This document shows positions 25,811 to 38,240 of a DNA stretch of 64,000 bases, in pieces. The stretch covers positions 10,930,001 through 10,994,000 of the forward strand of contig OW204000.1 in NCBI GenBank assembly GCA_934047225.1, written 5' to 3'. This DNA is from Ypsolopha sequella. Taxonomy: Eukaryota > Arthropoda > Insecta > Lepidoptera > Ypsolophidae. The notes under the pieces are model-generated. The model saw nothing but the letters and a program-made list of their open reading frames with translations, was not told the origin of the DNA and did no database searches. Both the position numbers and the translations under genes were made by a program. Numbering within the stretch: position 1 is the stretch's first letter; the number at the start of each line of letters is the position of its first letter.

Positions 25811-28800
25811 TATGAACGTGCCTTAATTTATTCACGAAACATTTTAATGACCATTAATGCGTTCGTGCATTCCATCCTTTTGAGAATTTGCTCTTATTGA
25901 TTCGATATTTGGTCTTGGGTATTGAAAAATAATTTCGGTTATTTTGTGATATTCGTCTCCCTTGTCTGTTGTCTCCCTTTGTTACTAACCTCCCTTCTTT
26001 CATGTAACAATGGTTGATGAGTTTGCGCGGATTATGATAAATTTTCCAAATTGTGTGGGTTCATATTTGAGCGTAACAATTGGATATAGTAACGATAATG
26101 TCACATGTGTGTACAGTTTACCACATTTGCAACTAATTGGGGATGTTCCATAATCTCGAAAGTTATTGAATATAGAAGCATCTGCCAGGGTTTTTAAAAA
26201 CATGAGTAGTGGATACTTTGCAAAATCTGTGTCAAAAGTTCATAAAACAGCTAAGAAAAGGTTTCTATTATTGTTTTCTTTATTTATAGGCGGAGCCCAA
26301 AAAAAAGAGAAAAGGGCGAAATGTTTCCAGAAGCGTGTAAAATAGAAAATTATCTATGAAATTTCCTTTCACGTTTTGTTGACACCAATGGTCATGGTCA
26401 ACATAAAATTAAATGAGTTTTTTTACGTTTAAAGTACACCACTGTTCTATTGTTAGTCACGTCGCACATCGTAATAACGACATTAAATCGAAACTTGACA
26501 TTAAGAAAAACTACTTCAGTTCCATTTTTCATAAGAATTGTAACAAAAACACCTTCCTCATTTTGTTAGTCGAAAGTATTTCATTTGTTCTGTTTATGAC
26601 AATTTTGAACTTGGCTCACACCTTCAATAAATATGTCTAAGTTGTGAATGTCTCGATTTGTTGCTGATCTATAATTAGGTTTACCGTTATCAGATATTTT
26701 TCATTTTCTTTAGGTTGCCTTTTGTGTACAGCGTTCACAATGGGGCAGCGTGACAACACATTGTTTTTTATTTTTATAAAACCCGATTTCATTACCTTAA
26801 ATTTAAATTTCAAAAAGTAACGGTCACATTTAAGACTTTCTACGTAAGGCGGATGGAACCATATTTGTATTATTAACACGTTCTACTGCTAATTGTTCGC
26901 CGCACAGTGACAAAAACACCGTTCGTATAACACTTATTAAGTGGTAGCGCGCCTATTTCTCAAAATTTAATTATCGACATTCAAGTCGACACCAAAACGG
27001 TGAACGAACTAGTAGAACTTATGTCTACTTGCACTGCGTGCGACTTAGGTTGTTTGCAAAACTGTTAGGTAAGAAATACCAATTTGTAGAAAGTTGATAA
27101 TTGTTTAACAGGCGAGAAGGCAGATGGGATTGCTTTAAAGACCGAGAGAGACAGAAAGCAATTTACTGTGATAATTGATTGGATTGTACATAAAAGACAT
27201 GTGTTCAAATGAAAGTTGACAATAGTGCATGGTCGCTAAAAGGATAGCGCTTATGTCCGAGCGTTGCGACGTCAGATATGAAGAATGGTCTTCGACTTGG
27301 TCCTTAATATCACAAAAAGAAGGAAGATGATGACTATTGAAGAGAACCACATTAGATCTAATGAGGTCTGTCATTCATTTCTATGAGAACAACCAAATTA
27401 ATATAGTTAGAAAACAGCTACAAAAGAACTGAAATATTCTCTGCGTGTATTAGAATGAAGAAAATATGTTTAAAAAATTATCACAAACTACATTCGTGAT
27501 ATTTAAACAACATGATGAAACTGTTAAAAGCTAAAAAATAAGTTAGCATGAGCACGTAAAGACAAATAATTTAAGCTAATTCACAAGTCAGGAACGACGT
27601 AAACACTATCAAATTAGGTCCAACAATTTGAAAATGTACTGTTCGTGATTGTGGCATTAACACTCGGTGGACCAATAGGACTGCCCTAAAATCTGCTCTC
27701 ATCTTCATAAATCCACTATGTACTGTCTATCTTGTGATCTAATCTGTGTTTTGGTACCGATATCTTTAAGGTTGTATTTCTTACAGCAGAAAGATGAGGC
27801 ATTTCTCTTACTGGGACCAAAATGGCAGTACTTGGACGTAAAAAGTTTAATTAATCTGCCAGTTGACGTAACGAATGGCTCGTTTTCTTAACATCAATGT
27901 CCGAAAGTGGTCCCTCAAATTGATCAACTGTATAGCAGCATACAGCCTTCAACGCTTTCTTGTTTGTACGAAGAATTTGAAGAGTTAACGTTTCTAAAGA
28001 TCAAAGCAAAGATGATTAGCGGATCACTTGTAGATCGTGTTGTTGTATAAGTGGTTACTAATGGATCTGAAGTACCTGTTAGCTAAGATAGAGATTATAC
28101 CTTTTAGCACATCTTTAAAAGCAAGGACGTAACTAAAATACTTGATACTGAGACTAACGATGCAAATTAAAAAGAGATTTCACTCTCCGAGTCTAATTCA
28201 AATGACCGTAATTACACGAAATTGTCGTAAATAACATTTTGAAGTTAGCCATCAAAAGTCCAAGTGAGACAATGTACCCCTAATGAACGTTGGGAGGCAA
28301 GTAAAAGAAATTATTTACGCCAAGTACCGCGACGAGACTGCCTACTACAAATATGGGTAGGCATAAAAGACAAGACGATGTAGAAATCGCGGTAATGATG
28401 TAAAGTGAATGGACAACAGTAATTACAGTAGAAGCTGTGGTGCGTATCGACACAAATCTAATTAATCTAAGAGTATACGTACTCATAACAGAAAACGTAT
28501 TAGAACAATAGATCCTATTGACGTTTTGATGGTGCTATTACAAATCAAACACGCGTTTTGCATACCTTCCGAGGAGGCAATAGGATGTCACATTATACAG
28601 AATATGTTATGACACAATGGGTCCAATGGATCCAGTTCTGTGACGCTTCCATTATAATAAAGAAGACGACTTCGGAGAGACATTAAAATTCTCTGGATCG
28701 TATAATTACAGATGACACATTTTAACATTAAGGCACCCACGCGTCGTCTATGTTGTGGCTTTAAACTCGTATAATTTGTGTTAAAGCTGTAAAATATGAG

Positions 28801-30999
28801 ACGTTCCGATCCTCCTCGGCGTTTCGTGCATTCGATCGTTAATAAAATTATCAAAATCTAAACAGGTTTTATGGACTTTTGCTGGTGCGAGTGTGAGCCG
28901 GTGTTCTTCACAATTTATGAATGGAAATAGTCTTGGGGAATTCCAAACATTGTTGGCAGTAAATAATAACACAGCGTGATATTTCCTCCGATCAAATTTA
29001 TTATTTTTAAATGGAAGAACGCCAATACGAGTCGCTACTGGAAGTGAAATCCGCAAAGAGATAATCTCGGATAGTTATTTTAATAATTTAATTATAGTTA
29101 CCACCGAGCTATTGCAGAGACTTTGATTATTTATAATCAAAGTGCAGAGACAACTAATGGAATTTGGCATTCCATCTTGACATTTGATTTACCAGGAACC
29201 AATTTGTCTTGCGGTATAATTCCTGCTATACTTGCACCAATAACCGAATTTGCATTATTTAAATTTCACAATGTGATATTACCATTTTAGATTATTTTGG
29301 TTTTAGATTCGATGACCTTTGTAAATTGTCAAATTAACGATAATTTACAAAAATTATAACGACATTTAAGAAAGTAAGATGATAAGATTTTTACTGAATA
29401 GTACTATTTGTTCAAAGAGAGTAGCCGTTACGTTGCGTCAGCAGACAGTGATTCAGCCTCATCACTATATACACCAGCACTTGCAATTATTCCGATCACA
29501 CGTGGAAAAGCTTTATGGCCGAGCATGACCTGCCTTATAAAAGCAACTTTATTTTTGTTTAATAGGTTAACGACTTGTACATTGCTGTCTTTATCTTACT
29601 TCGGATCCGACACCTACAACGTGCAACGAATGGGACATAATGAAATATTAAGGTATTTTTTCTGAATCCAGATCCGTAAATTATGAACACAACAAAGACG
29701 ATCGACTACATTCATATAATATGTAAGCTCCAATGGCGTTGTATAATGGCAGTTTTCGGCGCGTAGAACCGGTAGCTGGAAGCAAACTAACAATAAAATG
29801 CCGTCAACATACGTATATGTATGTAGAACATTAACCTTGGTGGTGCGATGATCATCAATGGACCGTAGTGACCGTTCACACAGATGAATTATTATGACCA
29901 GATGGACTAGAATGATTGGATTTTGATACAGTAAACTCATTTGTTAAACTAGACGTTGCAAGTTAGTGAGAAGTTTTAAGCCATTGATTTAAATCGTTAG
30001 TAAATTCTGGTCAGTGCAATGTTAAAGAATTTTGTTACATATGTCTTAGGTTATGAATTTATTTATGAAGTCGTTAAAGGGTCTTATTTATGCTTCAAAT
30101 TAAAGCGAATTATAAATGGGTGGATAGGTGTGGTTGTTATAACTACTGTAAGTTCGTGTGGTATGTCTAAATCACCGCAATTTTCAAGTCACGTTTTTTA
30201 CTAGAATTCATTCGCTGTTTTATAATTAGAATTACAAACAGGTGATTATTTCCACTTGGGATAATTAATAAACATCCCATTAGCCAATGGAGCCTTGAAC
30301 TTTAGATTACTGGAATTGTACAATAGAACTCGTTCGTTATACATACTTTATATATAAATATCTATATAGTATATGTGTATTTATTTAATACAACTACCAG
30401 TTCGAGTACAATGGAAAGACGGACAGTCATATCTAAGTAATTAATCGTGGCCATGATTGATTAAACACATTAAATAAGGCCACGATTCCCATTTGAATAT
30501 TAAATCTATTAGGCAAGTGACATAATACTTAATACAATTTAAATCTAAGTTATTGCATAAAAGATTTGACATTTTAACTTTTGGAAACAATATACCTAGA
30601 TAGACGAATCATGAATAATAGATGAGACGGTTAAATGTAATGGAAAAGTTATTGGAATTTTATGTAAAATTAATAACAATAGCTTAATTGTTCAATAAAA
30701 TTACCTTGATATTTAAGAAGGGATAACAATAAATTATCAAAATAAAATTTCTACTTAAGCGAATACCTACGTTTATTTAAGTATCCACCTACGTCACGTT
30801 AATGTTTTTATATTCAAGAAGACACTTACATATTTATGGAGCTATAATTTTAATATAAGTGAACACATAAAAAGCAGAAAGGTTCAGAATATTAATGACT
30901 AGTACAAAGGAGTACGGTCAACAATATTTGTAGAGGAAACAACTAACAAGGCAGGCTAGGATGCTCTTCATCGACATGAACCATCAAGTGGGCAACCCT

Positions 31000-31190
31000 T
31001 TAGAGCCCAAACGCCCCATGAGCGAGCGTCGTCAAACAAGCTCTAGTGATGCGTAACGCAAACTCGGTTGTCGATATTTACCGTGCGACGACAAACACTG
31101 ACACTCGATATTTGTCGAGCTCGCGGGCTAATGGCGTGAGGTGTCGGACCAGCTTGTTTGCCGTTCCAAGATTCACACGAACCCAGCTAC
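31000..31190. promoter_or_regulatory. CpG-rich patch with repeated TCGATATTT motifs
   Basis: TCGATATTTACCGTGCGACGAC and CTCGATATTTGTCGAGC lie 30 bp apart. Around them CAAACAAGCT and AGCTTGTTTG form an inverted pair. Possible cis-regulatory element; function unknown. Confidence 0.2.
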
Positions 31191-33302
31191 TGTAATTAAC
31201 AGAATAAGCTAACAGACAGCAGAAATATTTATGAAACAATATTTTAATACAGATGACGCGTTCGTAAACTAATGTTTACAAAGTACGACTGCTCGTATGC
31301 GAGAGCTGTAAGAAACGGGTTGAACTTGAGCAGACCAGGGTTATAAAATAAAATAATAAGGCTCTAAAGCAGAAAAAAAGAAACATAAAGCCATAACTTC
31401 ATTTTGAATTCCGTTGAATATCCCCGTCTCTTTCTGAACGATCACAGCAGGGGGCGCCATCGTTCTCACCTCACGACGCAAGTGGTAGCCGGTCCTTAAT
31501 AAGTATCGATAAAATATGTCGATAAAATATGAATATGTATAAATATTTTTCGATACCGTGATTACCACGAAAGCGCGCAGTAGTGGACATCTTCTCCGTC
31601 CACTTTTTCTTGAATCTACTAATCTGATGTCGCAGTCGTAGAAATTCGAATTGAAAATCTTATTTATGGGTGTGTATCATTAGAAATTAATTCAGATACC
31701 CATCTAATTAAATTTTACCATAAATAAACCTATCTAATTATGCCTAATGAGTGTGCTATCACTGATGCTGATAAATATTCCCGAAATACTCATAAATCTG
31801 TATTCAGAAACGTACGCCCGGACCGAAGCCTAATTTTGGGATCAAGGACCGGTTTTCGTTTTCAATTTGTAGCTTGAATCGTTCAAGTAATTCGGACTTA
31901 CTCGATTAATTGCCGACAAAGTGTCACCGAGGACACCACAAATTAATCTTCGCCCGGTGTTTTACATTAATTACGAACCTTAAAAATCTCATGTCTACTG
32001 GAATTCAAACAAAACGTAAAAGAGCTTAGAGTTCATTTCCCTTTGCACCGCAATCAACGGCTACAAGGCAGATAGGTGTCAAAGTGTGAGGTCTTTAATC
32101 CTTTCTAAAACTAAATGGTACCTCGTCTTTTTTTTTCGTTTTATGCAACCAAAATCGTATCCACGAGAGAAGCTATGAAAGTAAATGTCATCGTAGAACA
32201 ATAACCACAATTAATAATAAGTATGTAGTTTACGTGATATGATCTGCAGATGAGGTAGACCTTCCGTGCGACTCGAAATTATGTTTTTTCAACACCAATT
32301 ACATCACGCCTAAATGTGACCAAAAACATAATAGCAGTACAAGTGAGCATTAGTAAATAAAGTACAGGTACTGCCCAAATTGTCGCGGAGGATATCTCGA
32401 TATGGCTGTGCCACCAACGCGATTAACTCGTTAATATTACTTGCGATTTATGTTATATTTTGACTCGAGAAATTCTGTAAAAGCAAACAAATATCATCCT
32501 TTACAAAAATCATGCATGTGCAAACAATGAAGCCCAAATGAGATGGTATGACTAAGGTAAAGAGAAGGACATTAAACATTGATCGTTCGGCATGTCCATA
32601 CTTTGACAACCATAATCAAAACGTGATTGTCGCGCATTCTCTAAAAACGTAGTTAATTGTGCCTGGACCGAGTGTTGATGATATAAGCAGTAATTACCAC
32701 TGAGTTCGGAAATGTTATTAAAATACGCTTAACGAAACGCAGCTTTAGTTAAACTTTGAGGGCCAAAGGAACTTGTCCTATGGAAAAACATCAACGAAGG
32801 TCTGCTTCTGAAGATCTTTGTAAGTCATCATTTTTTTTGTTTGTTCTTCGGGTTTTATAAGCTTGAAAGTATTTTTTGTATGCAGCGTCCAATATTTTAT
32901 ATTTTCTTCTACTACTGTTGCAAGATTCTAAAACACTAACAACGTTTACAAGATAATGGATGCTTTTTATGAAATTGGCGAAATTTTCTTACAGGTTCAT
33001 TAGTTCATAATTTCTGCAATAGATTGCAATTTCTGCCATTGTTTTTTGTTTGAACATTTATTTCAAAGTTTACATAAACGTATTAAATTTTGTTTTATTT
33101 TCAGTTTAATTTTTTACAGCTGACACTTTTCAAAAATTAAATTAACGTTGCTGTTGTCTCATTCACACACAAAAGAAATTACAAATTTGGATTTGTCATT
33201 CCTAAAAAAATAAAAAAATGTTAGTACTGAAAATTGAGTTTCCTTCAAATTCTTCATACAAAACGCCAATTTCATATCTAAGGACCTAATATGATATAGA
33301 TA

Positions 33303-33753
33303 TCCGACCAAAAACATTTCATGTAAAGTAGGTTGCCAAGACACACAATATCACAAGCTCATAACGCTTTCACTGTTAAAAAGTTATCAGATCTCATGTA
33401 GAGCCAAGCCCCTAACTCTACAAGCCCTGACTCTAAAAACCTTTTATCTTGGTCAAAAAGTATAGCTTGGCTGTTTCGCGGCCGTCACACAAATACTCAC
33501 ATAGACTTCTGCTAAGAAATTATGTCACTGGTCAACTTTAATGTTGTATCATGCAATATCTTTAGTTCCATGAAACGGCTAAGTCATACTTTTTGACGTA
33601 GATAAAGGTATTATAGAGTTAGAGTTTGTAGAGTTAGGCCTTGGGGAGTTAAGGGCTTGGCTCTACAAGAAATCTGATAACTTTTTAATAGTGAAAGCGT
33701 TATGAGCTAGTGAATCTTGGCTACCTACATTGCCTAAAATGTTTATGGTGGGA
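33303..33753. mobile_element. About 450-bp foldback element
   Basis: Inverted arms: CATAACGCTTTCACTGTTAA, AAGTTATCAGAT, AGAGCCAAGCCC and flanking pieces at the left return as reverse complement at 33640-33750 (GGGCTTGGCTCTACAAG, ATCTGATAACTTTTTAA, AGCGTTATGAG). Arms are about 120 bp or more, the centre is partly paired, and there is no coding content. Confidence 0.85.
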
Positions 33754-33819
33754 TTTCATTTCTTTTGTAAGAAATTTTATGAGGGAATCGAGGAGTGCAG
33801 ATTTTTATATTTTTTTGTT

Positions 33820-34065
33820 ATTTATATGCATATACTAGCCTGCACACCAAATTTCGGCTTTATAAGACTTTTGAAAGTGTGAAATAGTAATTCTTGTATA
33901 TACAGAACTGGACACCCATTTATAAGGGTGTAAATTACAGATTTCTTTTTTGTTTGCTGTTTGTATGCTGATCATAGTCTACATACCAAAGTTCAGCTTT
34001 ATAAGACTTCAGGAAGTACTCTATAGGTTTTGATGTTCAGAATGAGTGAGTGAGTCAGTGACTAA
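33820..34065 (+). repeat. Imperfect direct repeat ending in a GAGTGAGTGAGTCAGTGAC tail
   Basis: Two related units (about 33826-33890 and 33958-34035) each contain ACACCAAATTTCGGCTTTATAAGACTT-type sequence. The end with GTGAGTGAGT resembles a common insect LINE/SINE 3' tail. Class not resolved. Confidence 0.5.
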
Positions 34066-35504
34066 ATCGCGTATTTAAAGTATTAATAAAAGAAAAAGTA
34101 TAAAAATTAGACAAACGAAACATAGCATATTTCATTAATCTACTAATTACATCTCATCTTGAGAAATTGGGCTCTTTAGACCGAAGCTATGAGGGTTTGA
34201 AAATACGATGAACCGCTTCGAGTAAAGGTACGTAGCGCCCTGCTTCCTTTGGCCCGTCTTGGCAAGAGCACTATCATACCCCCAGGTAGGTGTCCCATAT
34301 CTAGTGAACCAAAATCATGTGGGAGGTAGCTTGGCTTATTTTTCATTTTTTATTTTATTGATCGGTTCAAGTTTGATACAAACAAAAGCGATAAAATTTT
34401 CAATCTTATATGGAGGTAATACAAGATAACGTAAAAACTCGTAGAAAATTATTTATCTACGAGTCAAACAGTCACCTGCAGTCAAACTGTTTACCTGCAG
34501 TCAAACTCTTTATACAGTTTTGCAGGGCATTGTTTTAAAATATAAGATTTTTTTAATGTTTAATCATTTAAATAATTAATAAATAATCGAAATCCGTAAA
34601 ACCGTTTTCTAGAACCCCATTACTAATACATACAAATATTGTTGGAATGGAATTGGAATATATTTAAACAACAAATACTGAAAACGCAGATTCATAATGA
34701 AGTTTTAGGGTTCTATACCCGAATACTATAATTAAATAATTATAAAAAATAAATGCCATACTATTTTACAATGATACCAAAGATCATTTTAGGACTTCTT
34801 TGTAAATTTATGGTTTATGTAAAGAAGATTTTATACTCTAAGGCCTATTAACACTGTAAATGATAAGAAGGCATGGTATCTCCACAATATAAAATACTAT
34901 AATGTCCCCACTGAGTTTCTGTGCCGTTCTTCTCAGTCTGGTAGCTGAACCGAATTCTAATATGTGACGTAGTAAATGTCAATCCAAATCTGGATCCTAG
35001 CGTCATGCATTTCAATATGTACCTTGTGAATTTCGGCACAGTTACATGGTAATCAAACCTGGCTTATGTATTTCGCATGAATAAACCGTAATTTTTTTCC
35101 TCTCAATGTTTTTCTTGTTCTTTTTATTTTTATTTTTCACTTTTGTCTGACAGGGCTCCTTTTGCCTGTTTCTAGTGGTCGGCCAATTTGAATGGTGTCC
35201 GCCGCTCAAAATATACGTTTTGGTGGAAATTGGGACGGTGTAGATGTTTGGTTGTCGGTGTACGCAGGCGGAACCTTTTCGGATTAAAATAGTTGATTAA
35301 TTTATTGACGTCGTGAAAATGTTTACGTGGTATTCTCACTTCTGAAAATAAAGTTTATTATTTCATTTAACTATTTCGTACCTGACCAACTTAATTTTGC
35401 AGTTTTGATTTTATAATTTTGTAGGTAATGATAATTTTAAAATTTTTGTTCAAATTATTTAGGTCTTTTAACTTATTTGAATGGTACGGAACTCTCAGGG
35501 CGCA

Positions 35505-35650
35505 TTTGACCGTTTTTTAAGGTTCCGTACCTCAACATGAAAAAACTGCCATATAGGATCACTTGAGATATCAAGTTGAAACTGATACCTCGAGGACTAC
35601 GGCCCATGGTGCTGTAAAAATCAGGCTTCTATCTCGAAGCGAAAAAACCT
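35505..35650 (+). repeat. Lepidopteran interspersed repeat, 5'-type block (GGTTCCGTACCTCAA)
   Basis: AAGGTTCCGTACCTCAACATG, GAGATATCAAGTTGAAACTGAT, CGGCCCATGGTGCTGTAA and ATCAGGCTTCTA appear in the same order at 60520-60685 in this window, so both are copies of one element. Confidence 0.75.
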
Positions 35651-35799
35651 TACCTTAGTGTCACTCAACGACTACCCCCCCTCCCCCGATTCAAGTCACG
35701 TGATTTATGGACGTCCCCTTGACTCTGAAATAATTGAGGGCAAAACTTGCATAAAGGTTAAATGGGCCCATTTTGAAAAATAAGTTATAAAAACCTAAT

Positions 35800-35916
35800 G
35801 TACAGTGGAGATCACATCAAGCTATACACATTGGACTTTGTACCTATCTTATATCCTTGACTATAGGGGCTAATGTAGTACTGCAAGTGTATAGTTTGAA
35901 GCGATCTCCACTGTAC
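35800..35916. mobile_element. 117-bp foldback MITE
   Basis: Ends are complementary over about 36 bp: GTACAGTGGAGATC at 35800 and GATCTCCACTGTAC ending at 35916, continuing with CAAGCTATACACATTG against CAAGTGTATAGTTTGAAG. The centre also pairs partly. No coding content. Confidence 0.8.
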
Positions 35917-36011
35917 CTTCAAAAACAGAACCCATGAAAAATTCTAGTAAATTGACCCTTCCTTTTCTCTAAATATATCCATGAATTTACTTATGCAGCT
36001 ATGGTATAACT

Positions 36012-36035
36012 ATGGTAAACCATATGGTTTACCAT
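36012..36035. repeat. Perfect 24-bp palindrome
   Basis: ATGGTAAACCAT followed at once by ATGGTTTACCAT, with no spacer. Could be a dimeric factor site or a relic of a foldback element. Confidence 0.8.
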
Positions 36036-37929
36036 GTAAAATACACAGGTACATATTATATGAAAAGCTGTCTAAAAGCAAGATGTCTGTTTGTTCATTG
36101 ATATATTTAAACACGATTTCCTAACGGCAAGGTTCAAGGAATTTAATATTAAAATCTCAACGAGGCTGTAAAAAGCCAATGAAGATTTTTAGGAGTAAGA
36201 TAGAATGCGCCATTTTCATGTATAGCTCATTAATATCAGAGCCCCACCTGTTCCTGAGAAGAGGGAGCGTTTAAGGCGGGCTATTCTCTTAAATAATTAT
36301 TATGCATATCGTTGGCGGCAGTCACAGCCCGGGGTGGCTATTGTCTTAAGGAATTTTTTTATTGCTTTTGGCAACACCGAACAATGGGAGAGGGTAATTT
36401 TTGCCTCAGATGCAGTGCTTAGCTTGTGGCGTTACCGAAGACAGGACATGTGCACTGAAATTATGAGTACGTATAATTGTCTGTACTTTTAATTTATTGT
36501 GTTCTTAAGCTGAGGTTGCCGGCACAGCAACTGAGTCTTAAAAGTTTTATGCACTTTTCATTATTCTTACTGGACTTAGTTTATGACCTCGTATACTTTT
36601 TAAAGTAAAAATTCTGAGCACTGGGATAGATAACATTTCTTTTTGGATGTTGTTATCACAGCCAGTTCTTTTTAATTTTGTATTGATTATTGTTTATTTT
36701 TTTAATTGAAAAAGTACCGCTATCTTGTTAAGTCCTTAATTGTTAGCGGCTTGATAAGTCCCATAAAATAATTAAAAACCAGCATTTTTACAACTTAAAG
36801 ATATATTAAGTTTTACACCTTTACCGATATTACGTACGTTAACAAGGGAATCAAAATATTAACCTATAATTAAACCATAAAAGATAAAGATAACGTGTAA
36901 AATAAAAAAGGCCGCACTGGAAACTAATCCATTTACATCACAAAAATTAATTGACGGCAATTTTAATTATCAATATCAGTTACGCAAAAGTCCAATATCA
37001 GAATGAATTTATGAGCAAATGGAAAACACAAGCGAGTAATTAAAATGCTATGGAAATAATAATAACTGACTAGGAAATTATATGTTTTATGTTTAACAAT
37101 TTGTTTCTAACATTCTTATATTAAATTTGATTTTTTGAATTCCTAATAGGAATCTGATACGATAACAATTATTAATATACCAAACATTTATAATTTTTAG
37201 TCATTATGACATCGTATTTTTTTCTTTTTGACAACCTTGTGTCGAATTCTTTGTACGACGATGTAAATATGCTGCATCATATCAGGGTCTGTGAGTCAAC
37301 TATACAAACGAGGCACACAAATACCCACTACGATACAACAAACACAAAACTTAATTAAAATGACACTAACACATGCACAATGAAATGATTCATGCAATCA
37401 AAAGATAAGTTTATACTAATACAAAGAAATATATATAGTGCACACACATTTTCATGAGGAAAATTTCAATAAAACCACCTTTCAGTATAAACTTACTACT
37501 TCAGTCGTTTCAAGGAGTTGGTTTCAAGTTAAATTAGTGGTACTAAAGTTATTTCTCAACATTTTATAAAGAGTTATTAAAAATAAATACTTGTCTGTAA
37601 TTACTGGGCTATACGGCAATGACCATTTATCGAACCAGTACATATCGATTATTTAATAGCAAACATACAAGATAACGTTTTGGGGAGTTATCGCTAATTA
37701 TTGGGCGATAACAAAGTTTATTACTTCAATGAAATACCATAACCGAACTTTCATACAAATTACGTATTAGATGACGTAATCGAACAGGCATAAAATGTTA
37801 ATATCCCCATCAGTATTGAACGAGTATGAGTTATTATGGACCTTTTTATTATCAAATTGTATACTACTTCGGCTGATGAAAAATTTCAAATACTTTAGTT
37901 AAAAAGCCACTATCGGCATTTACGAGCAA

Positions 37930-38240
37930 TGCAGAGTGTCAAAAAATCTACCCATGATTGGAGCGGAGGGCGTCAAAAAGTCGAAAGCTCGCACGATAAC
38001 TCAACGCGACATTTTGCGAGGCGTCCGGACTGCGCGCTTCTCGTGGTTCGCGCCTCCACCCCGGGCGTTTTTCAATGAGCAGTTGAGCACCAACAATTAT
38101 TATTACTGCAACACTGGCAAGTTCGACGGCTGGCCTTGGTGGAACCAGTCCGTCTCGCCCAAACTCCACTCGGCAATTATTCAATAAAACAAAAGCATCC
38201 TCTCGCTCGCCAGTTTACACTATACAGCGAGAAATGTGGC
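37930..38240. promoter_or_regulatory. GC-rich island with open frames on both strands; function unknown
   Basis: Sharply GC-rich (GAGGCGTCCGGACTGCGCGC, CTCCACCCCGGGCG) compared with its flanks. An 83-codon plus-strand frame (37936-38187) and a 78-codon minus-strand frame both stay open; neither resembles a known protein. A missed exon, a retrocopy fragment or a conserved enhancer are all possible. Confidence 0.25.

Larger units (their letters stand above)
19391..33300. other. Long non-coding stretch, intron or intergenic
   Basis: No gene can be supported. It contains the foldback at 20671-21054 and GC-rich patches at about 25250-25810 and 31000-31190. The 121-codon open frame at 22986-23351 does not begin at a convincing start and resembles nothing I recognise. 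Apart from these I see only AT-rich unique-looking DNA. Confidence 0.55.
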
